DNA of 64,000 nucleotides from Kluyvera ascorbata ATCC 33433 (GCF_000735365.1 NZ_JMPL01000007.1:1-64000); one strand, 5' to 3'; numbered from the stretch's first letter, positions 47,840 to 58,362 are shown. Numbers and translations: made by a program. The notes: generated by a model from the sequence alone, not told the origin.

Positions 47840-49477
47840 ATGAAAGTATCATTCCAGATAAAACTGTTTATTTCGCTGGTTGCCTTTTTCTCGGTGCTGT
47901 TTGCACTGCTGGGTAGCTATTATTATATCGATATGGGTAGACAGCTCTATCAAGAGATGAGTGGTCGCGCCAAAATACAGGCGGAAGAAATTGCCATCAT
48001 CCCAAGTCTACGGAAACAGGTTGCCGATAAAAACATTCCTGCAATCCATGATTTTATGCAGCGATTAGCCGCACGAAGCGACGCCAGTTTTATTGTCATT
48101 GGTGATAATGAAGGCCGGCACCTATTTCATTCGGTATTTAACGATCGGGTGGGTACCACGCTTGTCGGCGGCGATAACGAAGAAGTGTTACGGGGTAAAA
48201 GCACCACCACTATTCGCCAGGGTGGATTGGGCATTTCGCTGCGCAGCAAAGCGCCCATTTTTGATGATAAGGGTAAGGTGATAGGGATTGTCTCTGTCGG
48301 CTATCTCACCAGCTACCTCGACAGCATAACCGTCAACAAGGTGGTGAATATCCTGATTGCCGCCGTCCTGCTGCTGCTGGCGCTGTTCATCTTCTCGTGG
48401 TTCTTCACCCGCAGTATTAAAAAGCAGATTTTCTCCCTCGAGCCCCGTGAGATAGGGCTGCTGGTGCGCCAGCAAAAGGCCATGATGGAGTCTATCTACG
48501 AAGGCGTTATCGCCATTGACGATAACCTGCGCATTGAAGTGATTAACCAGGCGGCCAGAAAGCTGCTTGGCCTCAGCCTTCCGGCGCGTCATCTGCGCGG
48601 ACAGCTGATTAGCGATGTCATCGCCCCGATGCCGTTCTTCAACCGCGACACCATGCTCAAGCAGGACACCCACGATGAGATTTGCCATTTTAACGATCTG
48701 ACGGTCATCGCCAGCCGGGTAAGGATCATGATGGAAAACTCGCTTCAGGGTTGGGTAATCACCTTCCGCGATCGTAACGAAATTGACTCTCTCAGCGCCC
48801 AGCTAAGCCAGGTAAAACGCTACGTTGATAACCTGCGCATCATGCGCCATGAGCAGCTCAACCGGATGACCACCCTCTCCGGGCTATTGCATATGGAGCG
48901 CTACGACGAGGCTATTCGCTTTATCCAGGCCCAGTCAGAGCACGCGCAGGAGTTGCTGGACTTTATCTCCTCACGCTTTAGCTCACCGACGCTGTGCGGC
49001 CTGCTGCTGGGGAAAGCCGCTCGCGCCCGCGAAAAAGGCGTCGCGCTACGCTTTGACCCCGGTTGCCTGATGGACAGGCCGTTTGTCCCACTGGCGGAGT
49101 CCGAGGTGATTTCCATTATTGGTAATCTGCTGGATAACGCCATCGAAGCCACGCAGCGCGCCCCGCTTCCGCATGAACCCGTAGAGGTGATGATCAAACT
49201 GAACGATCGAGAGTTAATTATCGAGGTCGCCGATCAGGGGATCGGCATTAAACCGGAGATCCGCGAGCGGATATTTGAACGCGGGATCACCACCAAAACT
49301 CGGGGCGATCACGGGATTGGGCTGTACCTGATCGAGAGTTATGTTACCCAGGCTGGCGGTTTAATCGAAGTTGCCGATAACACGCCACGCGGCACGATTT
49401 TCTCACTGTTTATTCCGGCAACGGGAACGGCCCGGTGTACCTCACAGGAACTGGAAGATACCGACTATGCAACATGA
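47840..49477 (+). CDS. citA: citrate-sensing histidine kinase CitA (DpiB)
   Basis: This 545-aa membrane sensor kinase has a membrane segment near residues 8-30 and a periplasmic PAS-type citrate domain (about 40-175, with EGRHLFH and SLRSKAPIFD). A second membrane segment follows near 180, then a cytoplasmic PAS, and a kinase core with RHEQLNRM (phospho-His), NLLDNAIEA, DQGIGI and GDHGIGLYL. CitA senses external citrate and phosphorylates CitB. The start MKVSFQIKLF is chosen over an earlier in-frame one that lacks membrane character. It overlaps citB by 11 bases. Confidence 0.94.
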   Translation: MKVSFQIKLFISLVAFFSVLFALLGSYYYIDMGRQLYQEMSGRAKIQAEEIAIIPSLRKQVADKNIPAIHDFMQRLAARSDASFIVIGDNEGRHLFHSVFNDRVGTTLVGGDNEEVLRGKSTTTIRQGGLGISLRSKAPIFDDKGKVIGIVSVGYLTSYLDSITVNKVVNILIAAVLLLLALFIFSWFFTRSIKKQIFSLEPREIGLLVRQQKAMMESIYEGVIAIDDNLRIEVINQAARKLLGLSLPARHLRGQLISDVIAPMPFFNRDTMLKQDTHDEICHFNDLTVIASRVRIMMENSLQGWVITFRDRNEIDSLSAQLSQVKRYVDNLRIMRHEQLNRMTTLSGLLHMERYDEAIRFIQAQSEHAQELLDFISSRFSSPTLCGLLLGKAARAREKGVALRFDPGCLMDRPFVPLAESEVISIIGNLLDNAIEATQRAPLPHEPVEVMIKLNDRELIIEVADQGIGIKPEIRERIFERGITTKTRGDHGIGLYLIESYVTQAGGLIEVADNTPRGTIFSLFIPATGTARCTSQELEDTDYAT

Positions 49478-50159
49478 ACTTATCGATGTACTGATCGTTG
49501 AAGATGAAAATGAACTGGCACAGCTGCACGCGGAGCTTATCAGTAAACACCCGCGCCTGCGGCTCGTCGGCGTGGCCTCTTCGCTGGCGGACGCTCAGGC
49601 GCAGCTCGAAAGCAAGCAGCCGCAGCTTTTACTGCTGGATAACTATCTGCCTGACGGCAAAGGTATTACGCTCATCAGTAACCCCATGCTGGTGCAGGCC
49701 AACTGCTCGGTGATTTTCATTACCGCCGCCAGCGACATGGACACCTGTAGCCTGGCAATTCGCAACGGCGCCTTTGACTATATTCTCAAGCCGGTATCAT
49801 GGAAACGTCTTAGCCAATCGCTGGAACGCTTTGTGCAGTTCGCAGAGCAACAGCGGGTATGGAAAATCGTCGACCAGCAAAACGTCGATTCGCTCTACCA
49901 GCTCCAGGCCAAAAATTATCGCCAGGACAGCGGCAGCAAAGGTATTGAGGAGAAAACGCTGGGATTAGTGCAAAAGCTATTTAACGACCAGGCCGCGCAC
50001 TGCTTCTCGGTAGATGAGGTCGTCAGCGAAACGGGCTTGAGTAAAACCACCGCCCGCCGCTACCTGGAACACTGCGTAGAAGCGGGTTTTTTAAGCGTGG
50101 AAATGCTGTACGGCAAGATTGGACACCCGCGCCGGATGTACCGACGCAGCGCCGCATAA
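49467..50159 (+). CDS. citB: citrate response regulator CitB (DpiA)
   Basis: This 230-aa response regulator has a receiver domain with acidic residues VEDEN, the phospho-acceptor Asp near 58 in LLLLDNYLPDG, the Lys in YILKPVSW, and a C-terminal HTH (VVSETGLSKTTARRYLEHC). It is of the CitB/DcuR type. It probably activates the divergent cit operon through the direct repeats at 47594-47664. Confidence 0.94.
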   Translation: MQHELIDVLIVEDENELAQLHAELISKHPRLRLVGVASSLADAQAQLESKQPQLLLLDNYLPDGKGITLISNPMLVQANCSVIFITAASDMDTCSLAIRNGAFDYILKPVSWKRLSQSLERFVQFAEQQRVWKIVDQQNVDSLYQLQAKNYRQDSGSKGIEEKTLGLVQKLFNDQAAHCFSVDEVVSETGLSKTTARRYLEHCVEAGFLSVEMLYGKIGHPRRMYRRSAA

Positions 50160-50182
50160 CCCCTCACCCGCGGGATGAGGGG
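50160..50182. terminator. hairpin between convergent citB and speC
   Basis: CCCCTCA and TGAGGGG arms surround a CCCGCGGGA centre, directly after the citB stop and six bases from the speC stop. It probably serves both genes. Confidence 0.7.
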
Positions 50183-50188
50183 CCTGCT

Positions 50189-52324
50189 TTATTTCAGTAC
50201 ATAGCCGAACAATCGGCTGATACCGTCGGCATCCTTCTCGCTGTACACCCCCTGAAGCTCCGGCGAGAAGCCGGGCAGCAGGTTCACCCCTTCTTCCAGC
50301 GCCAGGAAGTAGCGCTGCACCGCGCCGCCCCAGATTTCCCCCGGCACCACGCACAGCACGCCCGGCGGGTACGGTAGCGCACCTTCGGCGGCAATACGCC
50401 CTTGTGCTTCGCTGATGCGCACCAGCTCCACGTTGCCGCGAATAAACTCGCTGTTGGCATCCTGCGGGTTCATCACTACCGCAGGCAGGCTGGCTTTGCG
50501 GAACATCGCCTTTTGCAAATCCTTCACGTCGAAACTGACGTACAGGTCGTGCATCTCCTGGCACAGTTCACGCAGGGTGTAGTCGCGATAGCGCACCGGG
50601 TATTTGTTATAGATGGTCGGCAGCACGTCGGCCAGCGGCGTGTCGTCTTCAATATGCTGTTCGAACTGGCCGAGCATCGCCACCAACTGCGCCATTTTCT
50701 CGGCGGATTCTGCTGGCGTCAGCAGGAAGAGGATCGAGTTGAGATCGCACTTCTCCGGCACGATGCCGTTCTCACGCAGGTAATGCGCAAGGATCGTCGC
50801 CGGAATACCGAACTCGGTGTATTCCCCGGTTTGTGCATCAATACCCGGCGTGGTCAGCAGCAGCTTACAGGGATCGACGAAGTATTGATCCTGCGCGTAG
50901 CCTTCAAAGCCGTGCCAACGTGCGCCTGGCGCAAAGCTAAAAAAGCGACGTTCACTGGCGATGGTTTTAGTTGGATGATCCTGCCACGGGCGACCGTCGA
51001 CGATCGGCGGGATAAACGGCTGGATCATCTTGCAGTTCGCCACGATCGCTTTGCGCGCCTCAATGCCCAGCTCGACGCACTCCGCCCACAGTCGGCGGCC
51101 GCTCTCCCCTTCGTGAATTTTGGCGTTCACATCCAGTGCCGCAAACAGCGGGTAGAACGGGCTGGTTGAGGCGTGCAGCATGAAGGCGTTGTTCAACCGC
51201 TTGTGCGGGCAGAAGCGCGCCTGAGCACGAATGTGATTGTCTTTTTTGTGGATCTGCGAGGTTTGCGAGAACCCGGCCTGCTGTTTGTGCACCGATTGAG
51301 TGACAAAAATTCCCGGATCGTTTTCGTTAAGATCCAGCAGCAGCGGCGAGGTGTCCGCCATCATGTCGATAAACTGCTCGTAGCCTACCCACGCGGAATC
51401 AAACAGGATGTAGTCGCAGAGGTGGCCGATTTTATCCACCACCTGACGGGCGTTGTAAATCGTGCCGTCGTAGGTGCCAAGCTGAATAATCGCCAAACGG
51501 AACGGGCGCGCGTCATCGGCTTTCTCTGGTGCTACTTCGCGGATTTGCTCGCGCAGATAGCTATCGTCAAAACAGTGATCATCAATGCCGCCGATGAAGC
51601 CGAACGGGTTACGTGCCGCTTCCAGGTAAACCGGCGTCGCCCCGGCCTGGATCAGCGCGCCGTGGTGGTTAGATTTGTGGTTGTTGCGGTCGAACAGCAC
51701 CAGGTCGCCGCGGGTGAGCAGCGCATTGGTCACCACCTTGTTAGCCGCTGAGGTGCCATTCAGCACAAAGTAGGTTTTATCGGCGTTAAACACCTTCGCC
51801 GCGAACTTCTGCGCGTGCTTGGCTGAGCCTTCGTGAATAAGCAGATCGCCGAGCTTCACGTCGGCGTTGCACATGTCGGCACGAAACACGTTCTCGCCAA
51901 AGAAGTCATAGAACTGACGTCCCGCTGGGTGTTTTTTAAAGAACGCGCCGTGCTGATGGCCTGGACAGGCAAAGGTACTGTTGCCCATCTCAACATACTG
52001 GGTCAGGGTGTCGAAGAACGGCGGCAGCAGGTCTTCCTCGTAACGAGAGGCCGCCGCTTCCAGCTCCAGCCACTCCTGCTCTTTTCCACTAATAACCGCA
52101 TTCACGCCTTCTGGCGCGCTGATAGCGTCCGCCGTCAGCACGAAGACCGGCAGGTTAAAGCCGGTCCGTTTGAGTAATGCCAGGATGCCGCTGTGGCTGT
52201 CCGCCACCGTAATGACGACTGCTGCCACATCGGTAAAGTCGGTGCCGTCCAGCGCCACCACGCGACGATGGGTTGAGAGACGGGAAACCAGTTCGCGACT
52301 GGCAGCAATGTGCATTGATTTCAT
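50189..52324 (-). CDS. speC: constitutive ornithine decarboxylase
   Basis: SpeC converts ornithine to putrescine with PLP. The 711-aa protein starts MKSMHIAASRELVSRLS. It carries the PLP lysine segment FVTQSVHKQQAGFSQTSQIH, the FDSAWVGYEQF segment, and NSTFACPGHQHGAFFKKHPA. Length matches the E. coli enzyme from the same start. An in-frame start 14 codons upstream exists and cannot be excluded. Confidence 0.97.
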   Translation of the reverse strand: MKSMHIAASRELVSRLSTHRRVVALDGTDFTDVAAVVITVADSHSGILALLKRTGFNLPVFVLTADAISAPEGVNAVISGKEQEWLELEAAASRYEEDLLPPFFDTLTQYVEMGNSTFACPGHQHGAFFKKHPAGRQFYDFFGENVFRADMCNADVKLGDLLIHEGSAKHAQKFAAKVFNADKTYFVLNGTSAANKVVTNALLTRGDLVLFDRNNHKSNHHGALIQAGATPVYLEAARNPFGFIGGIDDHCFDDSYLREQIREVAPEKADDARPFRLAIIQLGTYDGTIYNARQVVDKIGHLCDYILFDSAWVGYEQFIDMMADTSPLLLDLNENDPGIFVTQSVHKQQAGFSQTSQIHKKDNHIRAQARFCPHKRLNNAFMLHASTSPFYPLFAALDVNAKIHEGESGRRLWAECVELGIEARKAIVANCKMIQPFIPPIVDGRPWQDHPTKTIASERRFFSFAPGARWHGFEGYAQDQYFVDPCKLLLTTPGIDAQTGEYTEFGIPATILAHYLRENGIVPEKCDLNSILFLLTPAESAEKMAQLVAMLGQFEQHIEDDTPLADVLPTIYNKYPVRYRDYTLRELCQEMHDLYVSFDVKDLQKAMFRKASLPAVVMNPQDANSEFIRGNVELVRISEAQGRIAAEGALPYPPGVLCVVPGEIWGGAVQRYFLALEEGVNLLPGFSPELQGVYSEKDADGISRLFGYVLK

Positions 52325-52742
52325 AAGCGCAACGACCCACTCAGGGAGAGTAAAAGCCCCGGACAAAGCCGCTGGCTTTGCCCCATAAAGCGTCTGGGTG
52401 CAACTGGGTTACAGCTCCGACCGCCAGACATCAGTAAAAGCAGACATGGTCTAATCTTACTGTTGTCCTGCAGTGAGCGTGCGTTGGCTTCACCGCATGG
52501 TGGGCAATGAGGAAGGGGCAGACCGTCGCGAGCAGGCGAAGTGGCATTGGCGATGTAATGGCAAAGATGTCATTGCAGGCGGCCCCGATTCAGAAAAGGA
52601 GAAAATTCGCGCAATCATGGCACCATTAGCCAAGGGGTGCAAGACGAAATTTTTATGCACTAATACCACGGAGAAACAAGCACTGAACCGATTAATCAGT
52701 TCATAATAATGCAGGACTTATCGATAAATAGCAGGAGTTAAC
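52325..52742. other. intergenic region between speC and yqgA
   Basis: About 420 bases between divergent genes, expected to hold the speC promoter and leader. An open frame of 77 codons (52473-52706, + strand, GTG start) shows no recognisable protein or ribosome site. I see no repeat or RNA gene. Confidence 0.4.
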
Positions 52743-53450
52743 GTGGTAATTGGTCCATTTATTAATGCCAGCGCGGTACTGGTTGGTGGTTTGCTCGGCG
52801 CGCTGCTCAGCCAGCGTTTACCCGAGCGCATTCGTGTCTCAATGACCTCGATTTTTGGTCTTGCCTCGTTGGGGATTGGCCTGCTGCTCGTTATCAAATG
52901 CGCCAATATGCCGGTGATGGTGCTCGCGACGCTGGTTGGTGCGCTGATTGGCGAGTTTTGCTTTCTGGAAAAAGGCATCAATAAAGCCGTTTCTAGCATA
53001 CAAAAGCGGATGCTCAAGCCGGGCAAAAGCAGCCAGCATGAGAACTTTATTCAAAGCTTCGTGGCGATTATCGTGCTGTTCTGCGCCAGCGGAACGGGAA
53101 TTTTTGGGTCAATGCATGAAGGCATGACCGGCGACCCGACCATTCTTATCGCCAAGTCGTTCCTCGATTTCTTCACCGCGATGATCTTTGCCTGTTCGCT
53201 CGGTTTTGCGGTCTGCGCCATCAGCGTGCCGATGCTTATCATCCAGCTCTCGCTGGCGTTCTGCGCATTCCTGATTCTGCCGCTGACCACCCCCGCCATG
53301 ATGGCCGACTTCACCGCCGTCGGCGGTCTGCTGCTGCTGGCAACGGGCCTGCGCATCTGCGGAATTAAGATGTTTGCAGTGGTGAATATGCTGCCTGCGC
53401 TGCTGCTGGCGATGCCGATTTCTGCGGCCTGGACGGCGTTTTTTGCCTGA
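52743..53450 (+). CDS. yqgA: DUF554 membrane protein YqgA
   Basis: This 235-aa integral membrane protein has about six hydrophobic segments, starting MVIGPFINASAVLVGGLLGALL at a GTG codon with AGGAG upstream. It matches E. coli YqgA in length and position next to speC and tRNA-Phe. The function is unknown. Confidence 0.95.
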   Translation: MVIGPFINASAVLVGGLLGALLSQRLPERIRVSMTSIFGLASLGIGLLLVIKCANMPVMVLATLVGALIGEFCFLEKGINKAVSSIQKRMLKPGKSSQHENFIQSFVAIIVLFCASGTGIFGSMHEGMTGDPTILIAKSFLDFFTAMIFACSLGFAVCAISVPMLIIQLSLAFCAFLILPLTTPAMMADFTAVGGLLLLATGLRICGIKMFAVVNMLPALLLAMPISAAWTAFFA

Positions 53451-53516
53451 CCTGGCGTGCAAAACGGGCAAAGTGGTGATAGATTGTGCAACTCGCCGCA
53501 AATTTTATAAATTTCG

Positions 53517-53545
53517 TTGACGAGTCGAGGCGATTACGGTTTAAT
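53517..53545 (+). promoter_or_regulatory. tRNA-Phe promoter
   Basis: TTGACG (53517-53522) and TTTAAT (53540-53545) are separated by 17 bases. A GC-rich discriminator GCGCCCC follows, typical of stringently controlled stable-RNA promoters, just before the tRNA. Confidence 0.8.
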
Positions 53546-53555
53546 GCGCCCCGTT

Positions 53556-53631
53556 GCCCGGATAGCTCAGTCGGTAGAGCAGGGGATTGAAAATCCCCGT
53601 GTCCTTGGTTCGATTCCGAGTCCGGGCACCA
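53556..53631 (+). tRNA. pheV: tRNA-Phe (anticodon GAA)
   Basis: This is a complete 76-nt tRNA: acceptor GCCCGGA pairs with TCCGGGC, the anticodon stem GGGGA/TCCCC holds loop TTGAAAA with anticodon GAA, the T arm is CTTGG-TTCGATT-CCGAG, and the gene encodes ACCA. Its position next to yqgA matches E. coli pheV, a known integration site for genomic islands. Confidence 0.98.
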
Positions 53632-53641
53632 CTATTTAAAG

Positions 53642-53667
53642 AACCCAGCCTATGGCTGGGTTTTTGC
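53642..53667 (+). terminator. tRNA-Phe terminator
   Basis: The stem AACCCAGCC, loop TAT, GGCTGGGTT followed by T residues begins 10 bases after the tRNA. Confidence 0.9.
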
Positions 53668-53713
53668 TTTTCTGCGTTTGCAACTTTCAAATATGGCTTC
53701 TTCTCTCTCTATC

Positions 53714-54619
53714 TCATTGATAAACAAACGTCACCCCAATAATCGACTGCACGTTCCCCGCCGTCACCTGACCGCTGGTTCGCGCGTAGTTGGCCGTTAA
53801 CCCCAGGCTGACGGCGGAAGTCGCCACCGTGCCAAGCGACACCGTGCTGTTAGCCGGCAGCACGCTGCCGTTGCGCGTAAGCTGCACGCCAATCCCCTGT
53901 GCCGGTGAGGCCGAGGCGGTGTTGGTAAAGATAGAGTTCGCCGAATCCGCCGTCGTCCCTGAAAGGTAGTAACCCAGCTTTTGGCTCTGTGCGCAGTAAA
54001 CCGTCAGCGGAATGGCCGTGGAGCCGGGATAATCCGGCAGCGTCACCGTCACATTACGTGCGGAGACGTCACAGCCCCCCGTCGGCACCACCACGTTGTT
54101 ATTGGCGTAGATGTTCCAGACAAACTGGAAATCATCGCTGTTTTTGTTGTTAGTCTGACGCAGGATCAGCACCGCGATAAGCGTACCAGCGCTAATCGCC
54201 ACGCCACCGGCGGAGCTAATTGGCGTCAGGTAAAGCACCGTAGGCCAAGGCTTGTCGGTTCTGGAGTTATAGATCAGGCGCGAGGTTTCGGTGGTGGTAG
54301 GAAACGGGTAGCTGGTCCCGTTGTATTTCACGGTGCCAGAGAAGCTCGACAGCACCCCGCCGTAGGCCGAGCCGCGCTGCAGCGTCACGTAGTCGGTGAT
54401 GGTCTCCGGATAGTCATTATGGCAAAAAATCTGCGTCGAGAGATCGACCACCAGGTTTTGCCCGACGTTGACCGCGGGTGCGAGGTCCACGTAGACGTTG
54501 GCACTGCCGCCGCCAATGGGGATCGTCGTACCGTTGGCGGTCTTACAGGCAAACGACCAGGCGTTAAACGACCAGCTAGCCAGCAGCAGCGTCGTCAGTA
54601 AAGCTATCACGTTCTTCAT
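53714..54619 (-). CDS. fimH: type 1 fimbrial tip adhesin FimH
   Basis: FimH binds mannose at the tip of type 1 fimbriae. The 301-aa precursor has a signal peptide ending ...SFNAWS, giving mature FACKTANG as in E. coli. Mature residues F1, N46, D47, D54, Q133, N135, D140 and F142, which form the mannose pocket, are all present, as are gate residues Y48 and I52. Position 137, Tyr in E. coli, is Lys here (AAA at 54143-54145). The C-terminal pilin domain ends GVTFVYQ. The start MKNVIALL is chosen over a longer frame that overlaps fimG. It is the last gene of the operon. Confidence 0.96.
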   Translation of the reverse strand: MKNVIALLTTLLLASWSFNAWSFACKTANGTTIPIGGGSANVYVDLAPAVNVGQNLVVDLSTQIFCHNDYPETITDYVTLQRGSAYGGVLSSFSGTVKYNGTSYPFPTTTETSRLIYNSRTDKPWPTVLYLTPISSAGGVAISAGTLIAVLILRQTNNKNSDDFQFVWNIYANNNVVVPTGGCDVSARNVTVTLPDYPGSTAIPLTVYCAQSQKLGYYLSGTTADSANSIFTNTASASPAQGIGVQLTRNGSVLPANSTVSLGTVATSAVSLGLTANYARTSGQVTAGNVQSIIGVTFVYQ

Positions 54620-54635
54620 TACTCTCTTCTCCTGG

Positions 54636-55139
54636 TCACGCGTAGGTATAGGTGACGTTGATGACCGTCTTAATGGTTCCCTGGGTCGCGCCACCGTTAA
54701 CCGACAGTGCCCTCACCTTTAGCGGGAAGCGCGCGGACTGCGATGCTTCTTCCACTGTCACCGTCGTGGTCGCGCCGGTGTTCAGCGTATTTCCGCCGTC
54801 ATCCTGTAGCTCAAGCTGGATGTTTTTGGCGGTCCCTTGGTTCTGGTAATAGCCGGTGGCATCCGCCGTGCCGCTAAAGCTGGCGATCACCCGCGACGTG
54901 CCGACCGGGCAGTTGCTGAGTTCAAGCGCCACGCTGTGCCACGCGGAGGCGGAACCAGCGGAAAGCAGGCTAAAGGTATAGAGGTCGCCAAGTTCGACGT
55001 TGGCGTTAGTGGTCGATACCGTGCACGGCTTCGCCACCACTTTGCCGTTAACGGTAATGGTGACATCGGCAGCCCATAGCGCCGGAGAGACCGCCGTCAG
55101 CGCTAACGCCCACAGCCAGCCGTAATAAAACCGTTTCAT
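54636..55139 (-). CDS. fimG: type 1 fimbrial minor subunit FimG
   Basis: This 167-aa pilin precursor has a signal peptide ending ALWA. The mature part begins ADVTITVNGKVVAKPCTVST, close to E. coli FimG, and ends INVTYTYA. It is the adaptor next to FimH in the tip fibrillum. It follows fimF by 12 bases. Confidence 0.94.
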   Translation of the reverse strand: MKRFYYGWLWALALTAVSPALWAADVTITVNGKVVAKPCTVSTTNANVELGDLYTFSLLSAGSASAWHSVALELSNCPVGTSRVIASFSGTADATGYYQNQGTAKNIQLELQDDGGNTLNTGATTTVTVEEASQSARFPLKVRALSVNGGATQGTIKTVINVTYTYA

Positions 55140-55151
55140 CTGCGCCTCCGC

Positions 55152-55679
55152 TTACTGAAATTCAAGAGTGAACGTCGCCGTGGCGTTAACGTGGCCGGGG
55201 GTGACCGGAACCTGCGTTGCCATCAGGCGGGCATAAAAATTCAGCGTATTAGTCTGGCCAGGCGTGAGCGTCGTCCACGCAATGGTCGATGACGTGGCGT
55301 TAAGCGGTAGCATGGTCTGCTGCCCATCGAGGATCTGAATCCCCATTCCTGCCGCAGCAGACGCGCCGTTGTCCAGCTTTAACAGGCTGGTATTGCCGTT
55401 ATCCGCCACGCCGATAAACCCAACCTTCACGGCGGAAACCGCCCCGCCGCACGGCGAGAGCACAATGCGAAACGGTACGGCGGGCGTGGTTGCGCCAACG
55501 GCGTTGAACTGTTTGGCAGCGTTGTTCATCAGGTCGACGGTAAAGTCCTTCGACTCCCCCGCCACGGCGCAGCCGTTATCCCTGACGTTGCCGGTGATGG
55601 TTATCGTGCTATCCGCCGCCAGCGCGCAGGTAGCCGTCAGCGCAAAACACACGCTGAATACGTAAAAGGGGGTTCTCAT
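55152..55679 (-). CDS. fimF: type 1 fimbrial minor subunit FimF
   Basis: This 175-aa pilin has a signal peptide ending ...CALA and a mature start [20 protein letters not shown], as in E. coli FimF, and ends FTLEFQ. It joins the tip (FimG-FimH) to the rod. The gene lies 10 bases after fimD. Confidence 0.94.
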   Translation of the reverse strand: MRTPFYVFSVCFALTATCALAADSTITITGNVRDNGCAVAGESKDFTVDLMNNAAKQFNAVGATTPAVPFRIVLSPCGGAVSAVKVGFIGVADNGNTSLLKLDNGASAAAGMGIQILDGQQTMLPLNATSSTIAWTTLTPGQTNTLNFYARLMATQVPVTPGHVNATATFTLEFQ

Positions 55680-55689
55680 TCTTCTGTCC

Positions 55690-58290
55690 TTAGCGGCACA
55701 CGGCCGATAGCTGAATCAGCGTCTGTTCCTGGCTCTCATTCGGGATGCGGTAGTCCGCCACGCAGCGGGCATCGTCGCCTTCGCCCCATACCGCTTTAAC
55801 CTTCCCGACGAGCGGCATCCCGCTCAGGTACACGAGGCCGTTATCCGCCACGATGCTGCTGTTCTGGCTGTCAGTCGACGTGACCATCGCACCAAACGGC
55901 ACCATCTTGCCGTTGTGGGTCAGCGTCATTAACAGCTTCATCCCAACACGGGGTTTGAATTGCGCCCGCACAATCGCACCGTGGGTTGGCACCACATTGA
56001 CCACCGCATCGTCTAAATCGACGTTATCGGCCAGTGAGTTGGTATCGAGCGCCACGCGGTTTTCCCGGTATTCAGTGGCGTACGGCAGGACGGCGTAGCC
56101 GCGCCAGTCGGTGCGCACCCCGGTCTGGTTTTCGACTCTGGTCCCTTCCGCACCCGGCGCGCTGACCAGCACAACCGTATCGTTCAGCGGTTGGCTCAGC
56201 GTCACCCCATTGGCATGCGCCAGCACGCCGCCGCTCATGCCGTAATAGAGCTGTTTCATGCCGTCGCTGTGGCTGTAACCGACGTTTGCGTTGCCATAGC
56301 CACCGCGATAGTTCAGCGCCGCATAGCCGGTGCCGCCGCTGCTGCCTTCCCCGCCGCTCGCGTAGCCGGTCTGCACGCTATAGCTCAGGTTGTTATCGTC
56401 CAGCAGCGTGCCGTACAGCCCGGCCAGGTTGCTCGTGCGACCGTTGAGATCGTCAGACATGCTGTAGCTGGCGCTGGCGTGACGCCAGACGGATTGGCTA
56501 TCGGAACGCAGCCAATGGCTGAACGGAATGTTAACGTTCACGGCCAGCATCTGGTCACGCCCGTCCTGCCAGGCGTTTTTGGTCAAGCTGTAGCTCAGCG
56601 TCCAGTTGATGTCGTTGACGGCGGTATTTAAACCGGCCTGGAACTGTTCGTCCGTGTTATCGGTTCCCCAGTAGCTTTGGCGGCTACCGCTTAAATACAG
56701 GGTCGCCGTGCGCCCCAACTGTTGGGTAACGCTGACCTGCACTTTGCCGCGTTTGCTGTAGGCCAGGTTGTAGTAGTCGGTGAATTTCGGCTTCACGTAG
56801 ACAGGCCCATCTTCGGTCACCACGCTATGGCCACTCATGCGCTGATAGGTGGTATCGGCAAAGCCGTAATAGCCCTGCGTGGAATAGCGATAGCCCACCA
56901 GCTGGATATTGGTGCCAAGATCGCTGAGCGACTTGTTATAGAGAAATCGTACCGACTGGCCCTGCTGTTGGCTGTCATCAGGCAGCGCGGCGTTGGCCTG
57001 GGTGATATCCACAGACAGCGCGCCCAGCTCACCCATATTTTTCCCGACACCGAGGTTAAAGGCGCGATAACGGTCCGCCAGCTGGGTGCCGCCATAAAGC
57101 GTCCATCCTGCCGGTAAACCGTGCATCAGCGTGCTTTGAAAGAACGTAGGATCTTCCTGGAGATCGTTGCCGCTGCGGTATTTCCCAGCGGTCAGCGCGT
57201 AGCGCGTGTGGCCTTCACGTTGCAATACAGGCACCGACGAGTACGGCACGGTGAAGCTCTGAACGCTGCCGTCCGCCTCTTTGATAGCCACCTGGAGATC
57301 GCCGCCGTTACCGGCCGCATAGAGATCGTTAATGGTGAAGGGGCCCGGTGGCACCGTGCTGTGATAAATCTCATAGCCGTTCTGTTTGATAGAGACCTGC
57401 GCCGTCCCGCGCGCAATACCGTGAATCACCGGCGCAAAGCCTTTTTGGCTGTCCGGCAGCATATTGTCATCGGACGCCAACTGTGCGCCGCGGAAGTTAA
57501 TGCCGTCAAAAACGTCGCCGTTGGTGTAGCTGTCGCCAAGCGTCAAGCGCGAACGGAACGTGGTAATATCCCGCTCCAGCCAGGTGTTGACGTGCTGCCA
57601 TTTATTCTCGCTCGACGAACCGCTGCTGTAGCTCCAGGTGCTGTTATCACGCAGCCGCCACGCGCCAACATTGAGCCCGCTTTGCAGGTTCAAGTAGGCG
57701 TACTGACTGCTGCCGCCGACGCGATTCTGGACGTTATTGCCGGTGAAGTTGTAGTTCAGCAGTCCGGCGGTAATCCCGTTATCCCACAGCTCCGGTGAAA
57801 TATAGCCACGCGCCTGATTCCCCATAAAGGCCTGTGGAATGGTCAGATACAGGCGCTGCAAACCCACGTCTAAACGAACGGTCGCCTCTTTGATCATGGC
57901 CGTAAACGGGACGCAGGCGTCTGGCTCCAGCGCATCCATTCCCTTAATCGACGCCGTATTAAGCCCCATGTTGGCAAGCTGGCCGCGCGTCAGGCACGGC
58001 ATCAAACCGTGGCCGTCTTCACCAGCGCTGAAGGTGACATCGCGACTCATCATAAAACCATCGTTCAGATAAATATCAACACGATAGGTGCCCGGTGGCA
58101 GCTCCTGCCCCTTCTCAAAGCTGGAGAGATCCGCAACGGCTGAGGGGTCGTCGGCCAGAAAGCGCGGGTTAAAATAGAGCTCCGCCTGAGCCAGAAAGAC
58201 CGGTGATGCAAGCAAAGTCACAACGGAGAGTTGCGTCAGCCGTATGCGTCGGGCCTGCAAATGGTCGAGGCCAAATTTCAGATATGACAT
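55690..58290 (-). CDS. fimD: type 1 fimbrial outer membrane usher FimD
   Basis: FimD is the outer-membrane pore that assembles the fimbria. The 866-aa precursor has a signal peptide and a mature N-terminal domain starting [21 protein letters not shown] 24-stranded pore with [20 protein letters not shown] and a plug domain follow, then C-terminal domains ending SAVCR with paired Cys. It matches E. coli FimD (878 aa) over its length. Confidence 0.97.
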   Translation of the reverse strand: MSYLKFGLDHLQARRIRLTQLSVVTLLASPVFLAQAELYFNPRFLADDPSAVADLSSFEKGQELPPGTYRVDIYLNDGFMMSRDVTFSAGEDGHGLMPCLTRGQLANMGLNTASIKGMDALEPDACVPFTAMIKEATVRLDVGLQRLYLTIPQAFMGNQARGYISPELWDNGITAGLLNYNFTGNNVQNRVGGSSQYAYLNLQSGLNVGAWRLRDNSTWSYSSGSSSENKWQHVNTWLERDITTFRSRLTLGDSYTNGDVFDGINFRGAQLASDDNMLPDSQKGFAPVIHGIARGTAQVSIKQNGYEIYHSTVPPGPFTINDLYAAGNGGDLQVAIKEADGSVQSFTVPYSSVPVLQREGHTRYALTAGKYRSGNDLQEDPTFFQSTLMHGLPAGWTLYGGTQLADRYRAFNLGVGKNMGELGALSVDITQANAALPDDSQQQGQSVRFLYNKSLSDLGTNIQLVGYRYSTQGYYGFADTTYQRMSGHSVVTEDGPVYVKPKFTDYYNLAYSKRGKVQVSVTQQLGRTATLYLSGSRQSYWGTDNTDEQFQAGLNTAVNDINWTLSYSLTKNAWQDGRDQMLAVNVNIPFSHWLRSDSQSVWRHASASYSMSDDLNGRTSNLAGLYGTLLDDNNLSYSVQTGYASGGEGSSGGTGYAALNYRGGYGNANVGYSHSDGMKQLYYGMSGGVLAHANGVTLSQPLNDTVVLVSAPGAEGTRVENQTGVRTDWRGYAVLPYATEYRENRVALDTNSLADNVDLDDAVVNVVPTHGAIVRAQFKPRVGMKLLMTLTHNGKMVPFGAMVTSTDSQNSSIVADNGLVYLSGMPLVGKVKAVWGEGDDARCVADYRIPNESQEQTLIQLSAVCR

Positions 58291-58362
58291 AGTCCCTCCG
58301 GTTCGACATCGCCCGGCTGTCTGTTCTTATTCTGTTCAAGGGATACGGGGAGTTCCCGTTGT

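Noticed and set aside
52473-52706. 77-codon frame between speC and yqgA
   Set aside because: GTG start without ribosome site, no recognisable sequence, and it lies in the expected speC leader and promoter region.
53556-53631. tRNA-Phe considered as the edge of an integrated prophage or island
   Set aside because: No integrase, excisionase or duplicated tRNA end is visible in the adjacent sequence; only kept as a weak finding.
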